Shown one piece after another: positions 7,127 to 14,711 of a DNA stretch of 29,462 nt. The stretch comes from DASXTS01 sp036505275 (lineage in GTDB: Bacteria; Actinomycetota; Actinomycetes; Mycobacteriales; Pseudonocardiaceae): positions 1-29,462 of the forward strand of contig DASXTS010000464.1 in assembly GCA_036505275.1 (NCBI GenBank). Direction: 5' to 3'. A program made the translations under genes and the position numbers. The notes under the pieces were generated by a model that was not told where the DNA came from, ran no database searches, and was given only the letters and a program-made list of their open reading frames with translations. Numbering within the stretch: position 1 is the first letter of the stretch; each line of letters opens with the position of its first letter.

Positions 7127-8056
7127 TCAGCCAACTCCCGCGTAGGAGTGAAAACCGCTGACCACCAGGTTGACGAAGAACAGGTTGAAAATCATCACCG
7201 CCAGGCCCGCGACGTTGATCCAGGCCGCGCCCCGGCGCCAGCCTGCGGTGGCGCGCGCGTGCAGGTAGCCGGCGTAGACCACCCAAGCCACCAGTGCGAC
7301 CGTCTCCTTGGGGTCCCAGCCCCAGTACCGGCCCCACGCGGTCTCCGCCCAGATGGCGCCGGCGATGATCGCGAAGGTCCATACCGGGAATGCAACGATC
7401 GTGGCCCGGTAGGCCAGCCGGTCGAGCACGTCGGCCGCCGGCAGCCGCTCGGCGCGGCCGCTGGTGCGCATGAGGTAGCCGACGCTGGCCGCGCCGGCGA
7501 CCAGCAGCACCCCGCTGGCGATCACAGCGGCGAAGACGTGGATCGCGATCCAGTACGACCGCAGGGCCGGTTGCAGTGGCGCGGCCTTGGTGTACAGCAG
7601 GGTGCCCGAGGTGAACAGCAGGATCACCACGGGCAGCAGCACGAACACGCCGAGCCCGGAGACACGGTGGCGGCGCAGCAGCACCAGCCAGGTCACCACG
7701 GCCGCCAGGCAGATCGCGGAGCCGAACTCGTACATGTTGCCCCACGGCACGCGTTGCACGGCCAGCGCGCGCAACAGCAGCGAGGCGCCGTGGATCATTG
7801 CGCCGAGCACCGTCAGCGAGACGGCCATCCGGCCGGCGGTGGCCGCCGCGTCGCGGGTACCCGACGTGCCATCACCGGGAGGGTTGGTGGTACTTGCCTG
7901 CCCACCACCGCCGGCCGCCACGAGCTCGGGGGCTGCGGCGCGGCGGCGCCCGGCGGCGAACTGCACGCCGTGCAGCAGCAAGGCGAGCAGGTAGACGATG
8001 ACCGCGCCCGCGTAGCACCAGTCGCTGTAGGTGGCCAGGGTGGTGTTCACCGTCAT
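7127..8056 (-). CDS. ccsB: CcsB/CcsA (ResC), cytochrome c biogenesis haem handling protein
   Basis: With ResB this membrane protein forms the System II synthetase that exports haem and attaches it to apocytochrome c. The 309 residues contain about eight membrane helices, an inserted low-complexity loop (about 36-75) and the Trp-rich haem motif WGRYWGWDPKE at 241-251. Candidate haem-ligand histidines are His89, His173 and His303. The start at ATG 8056 lies 2 nt after the resB stop, indicating coupling. It is followed by the MinD-like gene. The reverse order of functions (phosphatase, resA, ccdA, resB, ccsB) is read from right to left on this strand. Confidence 0.95.
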   Translation of the reverse strand: MTVNTTLATYSDWCYAGAVIVYLLALLLHGVQFAAGRRRAAAPELVAAGGGGQASTTNPPGDGTSGTRDAAATAGRMAVSLTVLGAMIHGASLLLRALAVQRVPWGNMYEFGSAICLAAVVTWLVLLRRHRVSGLGVFVLLPVVILLFTSGTLLYTKAAPLQPALRSYWIAIHVFAAVIASGVLLVAGAASVGYLMRTSGRAERLPAADVLDRLAYRATIVAFPVWTFAIIAGAIWAETAWGRYWGWDPKETVALVAWVVYAGYLHARATAGWRRGAAWINVAGLAVMIFNLFFVNLVVSGFHSYAGVG

Positions 8057-8058
8057 GG

Positions 8059-9708
8059 CTATTCCTTCCGTGCTAGCGCCGCGGGTCGCCCCCGCGACGG
8101 CTCGGGGTCACCTCGCAGCACGAGGGCGGCCAGCCGGGTGAACTCCTCGCCGTAGCCCGCCTGGTCGGTACGGGCCAGCCCACCGACCTCGACCACGGTA
8201 CGGCCGCCGCCCTCGGCCTCCGTGATCGGGGCCGCGCGGACCCAGAACCGGCGACGCCTGATCGACAGCGACGCGCCCAGCCCGGCGAGCACGCACAGCG
8301 CGCTGAGCAGCACCCATTGCTGGGCTGGGTCGTGCGAGACCTGCAGCGAGACCCACTGCTGCACGCCGTCGAACCGCACCACGGTGCCGTCGTCCAAGGT
8401 GAGCTGCTCCCCGAGCAGCAGGTTCTGCCGCGCCACCCGGACCAGCCGTCCGGACTCCACCATGGACTGGTCGACACCGAAGATCGACTGCCCGCGCCCG
8501 GACTCGGTGCCGAGATCGCCGCGCAGCACGTCGATGGCCACCGCGGGGTCGCGCGGCGCGGGGAAGGACGAGCTGAGAACGGCGCCGTCGAAGAATGCCG
8601 TCGGCGCGAACAGGCCGGTGATCGCGAGCTGCCGCTGGCGGCGCTGCTCCGGATCGGTGACACCGGGCGGGTCGAACTTCGTCGCGCCCTCGGACAGCAG
8701 CGTCGTCGTGTCCACGGAGCGCCATTGGATGGCGCTGGTGCGCTGCTGCCCGTCGGGGAACGTGACGGTGAACCGCGGCGCGTACCCGTGTCCGATGAGG
8801 TACACCCGAGCACCACCGAGCCGCAGCGGGTGGTTGACCCGCAGGGTCGCCGCTCGCCATGCTCCGGCGGCCCCACCGACCGTAGCGCCGGCCGGTCCGG
8901 CCCCGAACGCGGCGGCGTCCTGGTAGCCGATGTCGGCCTGGAACGAGCGCGGCTGGCCGTTCGGCTCGTATTCCGCGGTGAAGCCGTCCATCCGCACACA
9001 GAACGGGTCGAGCCGGGTGCCGTCCACCCTGATGCCGGGCTTGAACGAGTCGTAGGCCAGCAGCCCGGAGTTGCAGAACTGCCCGCCGCCGGCGAGCACG
9101 ATCACCTGGCCCTCGTAGCCGTACAGCTTGCCGACGGCGAACGTCACCAGCAGCGCGAGCAGCGCGAAGTGGAACACCAGGTTGCCGGCCTCGCGCAGGT
9201 AGCCGCGCTCGGCGGACACGGTGTGCGCGCCGCTCGGTTCCACCGCCTCGGCCGTCCGCCAGCCGCGCAGCAGCCGCCTGGCCGCGGCGGTCACCTCGGC
9301 CGGTTCCGCGGTCACGGACGCCGCCGCGTGGTGCGGCAGCCGGCTCAGGTTGCGCGGCGTGGCCACCGGCCGGGCCCGCAGGCCACGGGCGTAGTCGAGG
9401 CTGCGCGGCACCAGGCAGCCGACCAGCGACACGAACAGCAGCAGGTAGATCGCGGCGAACCAGACCGCGGAGAAGACGTCGAAGAAGCCCAGCCGGTCCA
9501 GCAGCGGCGAGATCGTGGGGTGTTCGGCCTGGTACCGCTGCACGGCCGCCGCGTTCAGCGAGTACTGCGGCAGCAGCGCGCCGGGCAGCGCGCCGAGGGC
9601 GAGCAGGAACAGCAGGATGAGCGCGGTCCGCATGCTGGTCAGCCCGCGCCAGGTATTGCGAAGCGACGCGACCACCCCGCTCAGCACGTCGTTCGGGCTG
9701 CCGTTCAC
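8059..9708 (-). CDS. resB: ResB, cytochrome c biogenesis protein
   Basis: ResB is the partner of CcsB in System II cytochrome c maturation. The 549-residue protein has helices near 26-46 (MRTALILLFLLALGALPGAL), 78-100 and 170-190, a large extracytoplasmic domain, and a last helix near 480 (WVLLSALCVLAGLGASLSI), the usual ResB topology. The start at GTG 9708 overlaps the ccdA stop (GTGA), which argues for coupling. The long upstream continuation of this frame, under ccdA, is only open because of high GC. The C-terminus ends in a polar cytoplasmic tail. Confidence 0.94.
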   Translation of the reverse strand: MNGSPNDVLSGVVASLRNTWRGLTSMRTALILLFLLALGALPGALLPQYSLNAAAVQRYQAEHPTISPLLDRLGFFDVFSAVWFAAIYLLLFVSLVGCLVPRSLDYARGLRARPVATPRNLSRLPHHAAASVTAEPAEVTAAARRLLRGWRTAEAVEPSGAHTVSAERGYLREAGNLVFHFALLALLVTFAVGKLYGYEGQVIVLAGGGQFCNSGLLAYDSFKPGIRVDGTRLDPFCVRMDGFTAEYEPNGQPRSFQADIGYQDAAAFGAGPAGATVGGAAGAWRAATLRVNHPLRLGGARVYLIGHGYAPRFTVTFPDGQQRTSAIQWRSVDTTTLLSEGATKFDPPGVTDPEQRRQRQLAITGLFAPTAFFDGAVLSSSFPAPRDPAVAIDVLRGDLGTESGRGQSIFGVDQSMVESGRLVRVARQNLLLGEQLTLDDGTVVRFDGVQQWVSLQVSHDPAQQWVLLSALCVLAGLGASLSIRRRRFWVRAAPITEAEGGGRTVVEVGGLARTDQAGYGEEFTRLAALVLRGDPEPSRGRPAALARKE

Positions 9709-10472
9709 AGTGGCGTCTCGAATCCGGTGATCTGCCCGCGGATGGCGTTGACCAGGTCCGCCCACAGCCCGCTGACCAGCAGCAGCCCGACGATCACGAG
9801 CAGCGCGCCGCCGGCCAGCTGCACGGCCCGCACGTGCCGGCGCAACCAGCGCTGGGCGGTGACGGCGCGCTGCACGCCGAGCGCTAGCAGCACGAACGGC
9901 AACCCGAGGCCGGCGCAGTACGCCAGCACGAGCAGTACGCCACGGGCGAGCGTGCCGCCGGCCTGCGTTCCGGTCGCCACGGCCACCACCCCGGTCAGGG
10001 TCGGGCCGAGGCACGGCGTCCAGCCCAGCCCGAACACGGCCCCGAGCAGCGGCGCGCCCAGCACGCCGGCGTCCGGCACGCGGTGCATCCTGACCTCGCG
10101 CCGCAGCGCCGGCACCAGGCCGACGAACACCAGGCCCATGGCGATGGTCAGCACGCCGCCGACCCGCTGCAGCAGCAGCTCGTTGCGCAGCAGGGCGTCG
10201 GAGAGCCCCAGGACGACCAGCACGCCAGCTCCGAACACGACGGTGAACCCGAGCACGAACAGCGCGGTGGCGCCGGCCAGCCGCCATCGCGAGCCGCCGA
10301 CGAGGCCGGCGAGGTAGCCCAGGTACCCCGGCACCAGCGGCAGCACGCACGGCGACGCGAAGCTCACCGCCCCAGCCGCCACCGCTACCAGCGCCGCGAG
10401 CAGCAGCGGGCCGGAGATGGCCACGTCGGACAGCCCCACGCCGCCCCACGATAGGTTGACGCGTGCCGGCAT
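9705..10472 (-). CDS. ccdA: CcdA, thiol:disulfide interchange membrane protein
   Basis: CcdA carries electrons across the membrane to the thioredoxin-like ResA, which keeps apocytochrome c cysteines reduced. The 255-residue protein has six membrane helices and the two conserved single-cysteine motifs: SFASPCVLPLVPGYLGY (Cys42) and GLGWTPCLGPTLTG (Cys154). The start at ATG 10472 has no clear Shine-Dalgarno; GTG 10439 (VGLSDVAISGP) is a close alternative nearer to the usual N-terminus. The stop overlaps the resB start. resA ends 29 bp upstream. Confidence 0.93.
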   Translation of the reverse strand: MPARVNLSWGGVGLSDVAISGPLLLAALVAVAAGAVSFASPCVLPLVPGYLGYLAGLVGGSRWRLAGATALFVLGFTVVFGAGVLVVLGLSDALLRNELLLQRVGGVLTIAMGLVFVGLVPALRREVRMHRVPDAGVLGAPLLGAVFGLGWTPCLGPTLTGVVAVATGTQAGGTLARGVLLVLAYCAGLGLPFVLLALGVQRAVTAQRWLRRHVRAVQLAGGALLVIVGLLLVSGLWADLVNAIRGQITGFETPL

Positions 10473-10501
10473 CCGCTGGCGGGCCCGATCTGCATCAGGT
10501 G

Positions 10502-11092
10502 TCAGGGCTCCGCGGTGAGGCGTTGCAGGACCGGGAGCAGGTCGGTGTCCAACAGGGCGGTGAGGAAGATGGCGGCGATCCGGTGCTGCCGGTCGAGGAC
10601 GATGGTGGACGGGATGACGTTGCGCGGATAGCCGCGCAGCCCCAGCAGCGACCGGCCGGGCGGATCGTAGATCGACGGCCAGCTCAGGCCGCGGTCGCGG
10701 ACGAAGTCCGCGGCGGCGGCGCGGTCGTCGCGCAGGTCGATGCCGAGCACCGCCACCCCGCTGCCCGCCATCGCGGACGCCACCCGCTGCACGTCGTCCG
10801 CCTCGGCGCGGCACGGGCCGCACCAGGAGCCCCACAGGTTGATCACGACGACCTTGCCGGTGAAGTCGTCGATGCCGACCGTACGGCCCGGTTCGAGCAG
10901 GCTGTCGCCGACGATGCCGGTCACCGCGCCGCGGTCCGCAGGTGGGTCGTAGAAGATCCTGGTCTGGCCGCCGGGGGAGACGAACTCGAACTGGCCGCCG
11001 CGGGCCACCGCGTCATTGCCGGTGGCGCAGCCGCTGAGGGCGCCGGCCAGGGCCAGCAGCATGGTGACGAGGGCGATCGGGCGGACCGTCAT
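10502..11092 (-). CDS. resA: ResA/TlpA-like thioredoxin lipoprotein
   Basis: A 196-residue extracytoplasmic thioredoxin-fold protein that reduces apocytochrome c cysteines. It has a lipoprotein signal (MTVRPIALVTMLLALAGALSGC, lipobox LSGC, lipidated Cys22), the active site WCGPC with cysteines at 91 and 94, and a cis-proline region GYPRNVIPSTIVLD. Electrons should come from CcdA, encoded next. The start ATG 11092 overlaps the phosphatase stop (ATGA), so the start is well fixed. Confidence 0.95.
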   Translation of the reverse strand: MTVRPIALVTMLLALAGALSGCATGNDAVARGGQFEFVSPGGQTRIFYDPPADRGAVTGIVGDSLLEPGRTVGIDDFTGKVVVINLWGSWCGPCRAEADDVQRVASAMAGSGVAVLGIDLRDDRAAAADFVRDRGLSWPSIYDPPGRSLLGLRGYPRNVIPSTIVLDRQHRIAAIFLTALLDTDLLPVLQRLTAEP

Positions 11093-11718
11093 GCGCCGGT
11101 CACCCTCGGGTCGGTCGCTCCGACCGGCTCCGCGTAGACGATCTCCGCGAGCCGCTCGTCGTGGAAGACCAGGCTGGTCAGCGACGCCAGCGAGCACTGC
11201 CGCCGCCGCGGGTCGTGCCACAGCTGCCGGCCCTCGAGGTGGCGGCGCAGCGTCCAGATCGGCAGCTGGTGCGAGATGCAGACGGCCTCGTGGCCGTTGG
11301 CCCGCGCGCGGGCGTCCTGGACGGCGGCCAGCATCCGGCTGGCGATCTGCCGGTACGGCTCCCCCCACGACGGCCGGAACGGGTTGTACAGCTTGGGCCA
11401 GTGCCGCAGCTGGCGTAGCGCCCCATCGCCGACCGAGACCCGCATGCCCTGGAACCTGTTGGCCGCCTCGATCAGCCGGTCGTCTATGTCAACACCTAGC
11501 CCGTGTGCCGCCGCGATCGGCGCGGCCGTCTCCTGCGCGCGCTCCAACGGCGACGACACCACGTGCGTCACGTCCCGGTCGGCCAGGTCCTGGGCGACCA
11601 CCTCGGCCTGCTTGCGACCGACGTCGGACAGGTGGTAGCCCGGCAGCCGCCCGTACAGCGTGCCGTCCGGGTTGTGCACCTCACCGTGCCGGACCAGGTG
11701 CACGACGGTGCGGGTCAC
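11089..11718 (-). CDS. Histidine phosphatase family protein
   Basis: A 209-residue member of the phosphoglycerate mutase-like superfamily. It has the phospho-acceptor motif LVRHGE with His11, SSPLERAQETA with a conserved Arg, and the second histidine in CISHQLP (His150). It corresponds in position to M. tuberculosis Rv0525, between hemL and resA. The substrate is unknown. The start at GTG 11718 overlaps by GTGA the stop of a VD(C/S/Y)G-repeat reading frame upstream, and its own stop overlaps resA. This suggests the whole string is translationally coupled. Confidence 0.93.
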   Translation of the reverse strand: MTRTVVHLVRHGEVHNPDGTLYGRLPGYHLSDVGRKQAEVVAQDLADRDVTHVVSSPLERAQETAAPIAAAHGLGVDIDDRLIEAANRFQGMRVSVGDGALRQLRHWPKLYNPFRPSWGEPYRQIASRMLAAVQDARARANGHEAVCISHQLPIWTLRRHLEGRQLWHDPRRRQCSLASLTSLVFHDERLAEIVYAEPVGATDPRVTGA

Positions 11719-11729
11719 GCCGAAGCCTC

Positions 11730-11801
11730 GCCGTAGTCGACGCCGTAGTCCACGCCGTAGTCGACGCCGCAGTCCACACCGGAGTCCACACCGCAGTCCA
11801 C
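11730..11801 (-). repeat. 12-bp tandem repeat, 6 units, encoding VD(C/S/Y)G
   Basis: Six 12-bp units (gccgtagtcgac and variants) read on the minus strand as VDCG-VDSG-VDCG-VDYG-VDYG-VDYG, followed by EASA and TGA. That TGA (11717-11715) overlaps the phosphatase GTG as GTGA. The frame is open back to about 11895 and reads ...GWHIPDDLPSGD just before the repeat. It differs from the frame of the HvfC-like fragment that stops at 11818. Confidence 0.85.
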
Positions 11802-11817
11802 GTCGCCCGAGGGTAGG

Positions 11818-12274
11818 TCATCGGGTATGTGCCACCCGGCAGGGCTTCGGGTCCGGCCTCCGGCGCCGCGGATCGACGCCGGTGAGCAGGTCGACGATCA
11901 CCTGCTCCGGTGGTCGCCACCAGAGCCACGGATCGGGAGCGGTACGCGCGGCATCCGGATCGCCGAGGGTGATCAGTTCGAGGCGGGCGACGTCGGCCAC
12001 GAGCGGATCGCCGTCGGCGAGCATCCGGCGCGAGAAGGTTCGGCCCCACAGGTGCAGGGACATGGGCCGCTGGCCCGCGTCGAGCTGGGCGGCGACCTCC
12101 GTCGCGAAGCGGCCGTCGATCTCGAGGAGTGCGGCGGTCAACGGACAGACCGACCGTAGGCCCAAGATCGCCCACTCCAGGACGGCCGCCTTGGTCACAG
12201 CGAACGACGTCGGCGGCGTCTGGCCGGCGCAGCCGGGCGGCCACGGCACGCTGGTGGTCCTCAAGTGGCGGCAT
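11818..12274 (-). pseudogene. HvfC/DUF2063-like MNIO partner, frameshifted remnant
   Basis: The reading is split over two frames. From ATG 12274 one frame gives MPPLEDHQRAVAARLRRPDAADV, like the start of HvfC-type proteins. Between about 12205 and 12195 the coherent reading moves to another frame, TKAAVLEWAILGLRSVCPLTAALLEID..., continuing to DGDPLVADVARLELITLGDPD and a Trp-rich end before TGA at 11818. The segment DPLVADVARLE resembles the conserved PYLADVARLEW end of the partner domain encoded next to DUF692 genes. That frame can also be opened with TTG at 12264, so a pipeline might call a 148-residue gene, but its first 20 residues look unnatural. Identification rests on motif memory plus its place directly after the DUF692 fragment. 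Confidence 0.5.
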
Positions 12275-12793
12275 CCCCACCCGCCCGGTCGAGAATGCCG
12301 GCCACCGTGGCCAAGCCAGCTGGTCGGTTATCCGCGCCGTTCCCAGGCGCGGGATCGCCTCCGCGAGCACCTCGAAGACGACGAGCCGCAGCCGCGGTGC
12401 GCGGCGGACAACCTCCGCCAACAGCGACAGGGTCGACGGTGCTGCCGCCTCGCTGTGGACGTCGAGATGGAAGCCGTCGCGCCAGACGCCGCCGGCGACG
12501 TGCACCTCGCCGACCAGCGACCAGTCGAGCTCGTCGACGAAGTCCGGCAGCACGACGAGCCCGTTGTCGGCGTCGCATTCGAGGTTGTGCAGGTCGAGCA
12601 GCAGGTCACAGCCGGCGTCATGGCCGATCCGGTTGAGGAACCCGGCGAGACTCAACTCCCCCGGCCGCGGCAGCGGACTTGCGACGTGCTCCAGCATGAC
12701 GTCCAGCCCGAAGAGCTCCCGCAGCCGCACCGCACGCCGGGTGGCCAGGTCGGCGGCCTCCGCAGTGGTCGGCGCGACCGGCCCAGCCGGACG
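12261..12793 (-). pseudogene. DUF692/MNIO enzyme remnant: N-terminal half missing, frameshift near the end
   Basis: Minus-strand reading from about 12793 gives PVAPTTAEAADLATRRAVRL, then FGLDVMLEHVASPL, LSLAGFLNRIGHDAGCDLLLDLHNL, DNGLVVLPDF, LVGEVHVAGGVWRDGFHLDVHS and LRLVVFEVLAEAIPRLG. These match the second half of the TIM-barrel DUF692 family (multinuclear non-haem iron oxidases such as MbnB, TglH, BufB), including the D..N, E.H.AGG, D.H and final E metal-ligand motifs. About the first 120 residues are absent: hemL ends at 12819, directly upstream. Near 12320-12310 the natural C-terminus (LATVAGILDRAGGDAAT, TGA at 12261) is in another frame. Read straight from GTG 12730, the frame instead runs on to 11681 as an artificial 349-residue product. 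Confidence 0.65.
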
Positions 12794-12818
12794 GCTGTCG
12801 CGTTCCCGGCAGTCGGCT

Positions 12819-14123
12819 CTAGACAGCTGCAGACGCGGTCGCGGCGGCCTTGGCCGCCGTGCGAAGGGCCGCCTCGATGGTGGCGAAGTCGGCGTCGGAG
12901 AGGGCCGTCGAGACGAACCAGGCCTCGAACGCGCTCGGCGGCGGGTACACGCCGTGCTCGAGCATGGCGTGGAAGAACGGGGGGAAGCGCCAGGTGGCGG
13001 CGGCCTGGGCGGCGGCGTAGTCGGCGACCGAGGTGTCGGAGAAGAAGACGGAGAGCAGGTTGCCGGCGTACTGCACGCGATGCGGGACGCCGGCGGCGGA
13101 CAGCGCCGCGGTCAGCAGGTCGCCGAGGCGACGGGCGTTGGCGTCGAGCGTGGCGTACACGGCGTCGTCGGCGAGCTTGAGGGTGGCCAGGCCGGCGGCG
13201 ACGGCAACCGGGTTACCGGAGAGCGTGCCGGCCTGGTAGACCGGGCCGGCCGGAGCGAGCAGGGACATCACGTCGGAGCGTCCGCCGAAGGCGGCGGCCG
13301 GCAGGCCACCCGACATGACCTTGCCGAAGGTGTAGAGGTCGCCGGCCACCCCGTCGATGCCGTGCCAGCCGGCCGGGCCGACCCGGAACCCGGTCATCAC
13401 CTCATCCATGATCAGCAGCGCGCCGTGCTGGTGACACAGCTCGCGCAGGGTCGCGTTGAAACCCGCCCGCGGGGGCACCGCGCCCATGTTGCCGGCAGCC
13501 GCTTCGGTGATCACGCAGGCGATCGACGGGCCGTGCGCGGCGAACGCGGCTCGCACCGCCTCCGGGTCGTTGTACGGCAGCACGATGGTGTCGGTGGCGC
13601 CGAGCACGCCTGGCGAGGCGGGCAGGCCGAAGGTGGCCACGCCGGAGCCGGCCGCCGCCAGCAGGGCGTCGACGTGGCCGTGGTAGTGGCCGGCGAACTT
13701 GACCAGCTTTGCCCGCCCGGTGAAACCGCGGGCCAACCGGACGGCGCTCATGGTGGCCTCGGTGCCCGAGTTGACCAGCCGCACCTGCTGCACCGGCGGC
13801 ACCCGGTGCACGATCTCCTCGGCGAGCTCGACCTCGCGGGCCGTTGGGGCGCCGAAGGACAGTCCGTCGGCGGCCGCGGCGCGGACGGCGTTCACCACCT
13901 CGGGGTGGGCGTGCCCGAGAATCATCGGGCCCCACGAGCACACCAGGTCCACGTAGCGGTTGCCGTCGGCGTCGAACAGGTGGGCGCCGCTCGCGCGGGC
14001 GATGAACCGGGGGGTGCCGCCGACCGCGGCGAACGCCCGAACCGGTGAGTTGACGCCGCCAGGGATCACCGCGCAGGCCCTCCCGTACAGCTCTGCGGAG
14101 GCGGTCTGGCGGGGCGGGCTCAT
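12819..14123 (-). CDS. hemL: HemL, glutamate-1-semialdehyde 2,1-aminomutase
   Basis: HemL is a PLP enzyme that makes 5-aminolevulinate in the C5 haem pathway. The 434-residue product has PGGVNSPVRAF near the N-terminus, VCSWGPMILGHAHP, NSGTEATMSAVRLARG, HYHGHVD, LLIMDEVMTGFR (Asp240) and the PLP lysine in TFGKVMSGGLPAAAFGG (Lys268). ATG 14123 is taken; ATG 14141 is in frame but has GGGAGG immediately against it. The gene lies 28 bp after a small membrane protein and heads towards the cytochrome c maturation genes, linking haem supply with haem attachment. Confidence 0.95.
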   Translation of the reverse strand: MSPPRQTASAELYGRACAVIPGGVNSPVRAFAAVGGTPRFIARASGAHLFDADGNRYVDLVCSWGPMILGHAHPEVVNAVRAAAADGLSFGAPTAREVELAEEIVHRVPPVQQVRLVNSGTEATMSAVRLARGFTGRAKLVKFAGHYHGHVDALLAAAGSGVATFGLPASPGVLGATDTIVLPYNDPEAVRAAFAAHGPSIACVITEAAAGNMGAVPPRAGFNATLRELCHQHGALLIMDEVMTGFRVGPAGWHGIDGVAGDLYTFGKVMSGGLPAAAFGGRSDVMSLLAPAGPVYQAGTLSGNPVAVAAGLATLKLADDAVYATLDANARRLGDLLTAALSAAGVPHRVQYAGNLLSVFFSDTSVADYAAAQAAATWRFPPFFHAMLEHGVYPPPSAFEAWFVSTALSDADFATIEAALRTAAKAAATASAAV

Positions 14124-14151
14124 GTGGCGAGAATGTGACATCCTCCCAACT

Positions 14152-14700
14152 CTATGGGGGAGATTCCACATCCTCGGCGGGCGTGCCGTCACGATGCGTG
14201 TCCTCGGCGGGCAGGCGCGCCAAGTGCTCGGTACGGTGCTCGGTACGGTGCTCGGTACGGTGCTCGGTCCGGTGCTCGGTCCGGTGCTCGGTCCGCGCCG
14301 CGAGCACGACCTCGCGCACCGCGTCGAGCAGGAGCAGCCCGGCGACGGTCGCCGCGGCCACCGCGGCGCCGGCCCACGGGCCGGACATGCGGCTGACTGT
14401 GCGGGGGACGGCCGGGTTGCCATAGTCGGGCAACCGCACCGGGATCGACGCGCGGTGCCACGCCCAGACGGCCAGCACCGCCAGTACGACGGCCGCGGCC
14501 ATCTCGACCGCGACGACCAGCCAGCGCAACGGACGGTTCAGCGGCCGAGCGAGCAGCCCCCCCGTGCCGGCGTGGGCCACGACGGGTTCGGCCGGCAGCT
14601 CCGAACCGGCCTCGGCCCGGAGGGGTGGCTGGCGGGTCGCGTCCATGGGTAGCGGCATGCTCGCCGGCGCGGACGGATGGCGCTCTGGCTCCTGGTTCAT
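14152..14700 (-). CDS. Two-helix membrane protein with a (TEHR)6 tail
   Basis: A 182-residue protein that I cannot assign to a family. The N-terminal 55 residues are polar and Pro-rich, followed by helices at about 59-80 (WLVVAVEMAAAVVLAVLAVWAW) and 108-125. A cytoplasmic-looking tail contains six TEHR or TEHL tetrapeptides (137-160), coded by a 12-bp tandem repeat. The start at ATG 14700 follows the upstream gene's stop by 11 bp, and hemL begins about 10-30 bp after its own stop, so it is probably cotranscribed with hemL. The Glu/His-rich repeat could bind metal or haem, but the same genome region has many 12-bp repeats without such residues. Confidence 0.8.
   Translation of the reverse strand: MNQEPERHPSAPASMPLPMDATRQPPLRAEAGSELPAEPVVAHAGTGGLLARPLNRPLRWLVVAVEMAAAVVLAVLAVWAWHRASIPVRLPDYGNPAVPRTVSRMSGPWAGAAVAAATVAGLLLLDAVREVVLAARTEHRTEHRTEHRTEHRTEHRTEHLARLPAEDTHRDGTPAEDVESPP
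14224..14295 (-). repeat. 12-bp tandem repeat, 6 units, encoding TEHR
   Basis: Six units of gtgctcggtacg (three) and gtgctcggtccg (three), without gaps. On the minus strand they encode Arg-Thr-Glu-His repeats in the tail of the membrane protein upstream of hemL. Confidence 0.92.
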
Positions 14701-14711
14701 CAGCAGCGAGG

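Noticed and set aside
5601..7745. A 714-residue minus-strand frame across the MinD-like and ccsB genes
   Set aside because: It is out of frame with both real genes and consists of Arg/Ala/Gly-rich shadow sequence.
8317..10317. A 666-residue open frame on the plus strand opposite resB and ccdA
   Set aside because: Its translation is Arg/Gly/His/Gln-rich with no domain, and it mirrors two well-supported minus-strand genes. Long antisense frames are expected at this GC content.
11681..12730. A single 349-residue gene starting at GTG 12730
   Set aside because: Only its first 140 or so residues make sense as DUF692; after about 12315 the frame departs from the natural C-terminus and then overlaps the phosphatase out of frame.
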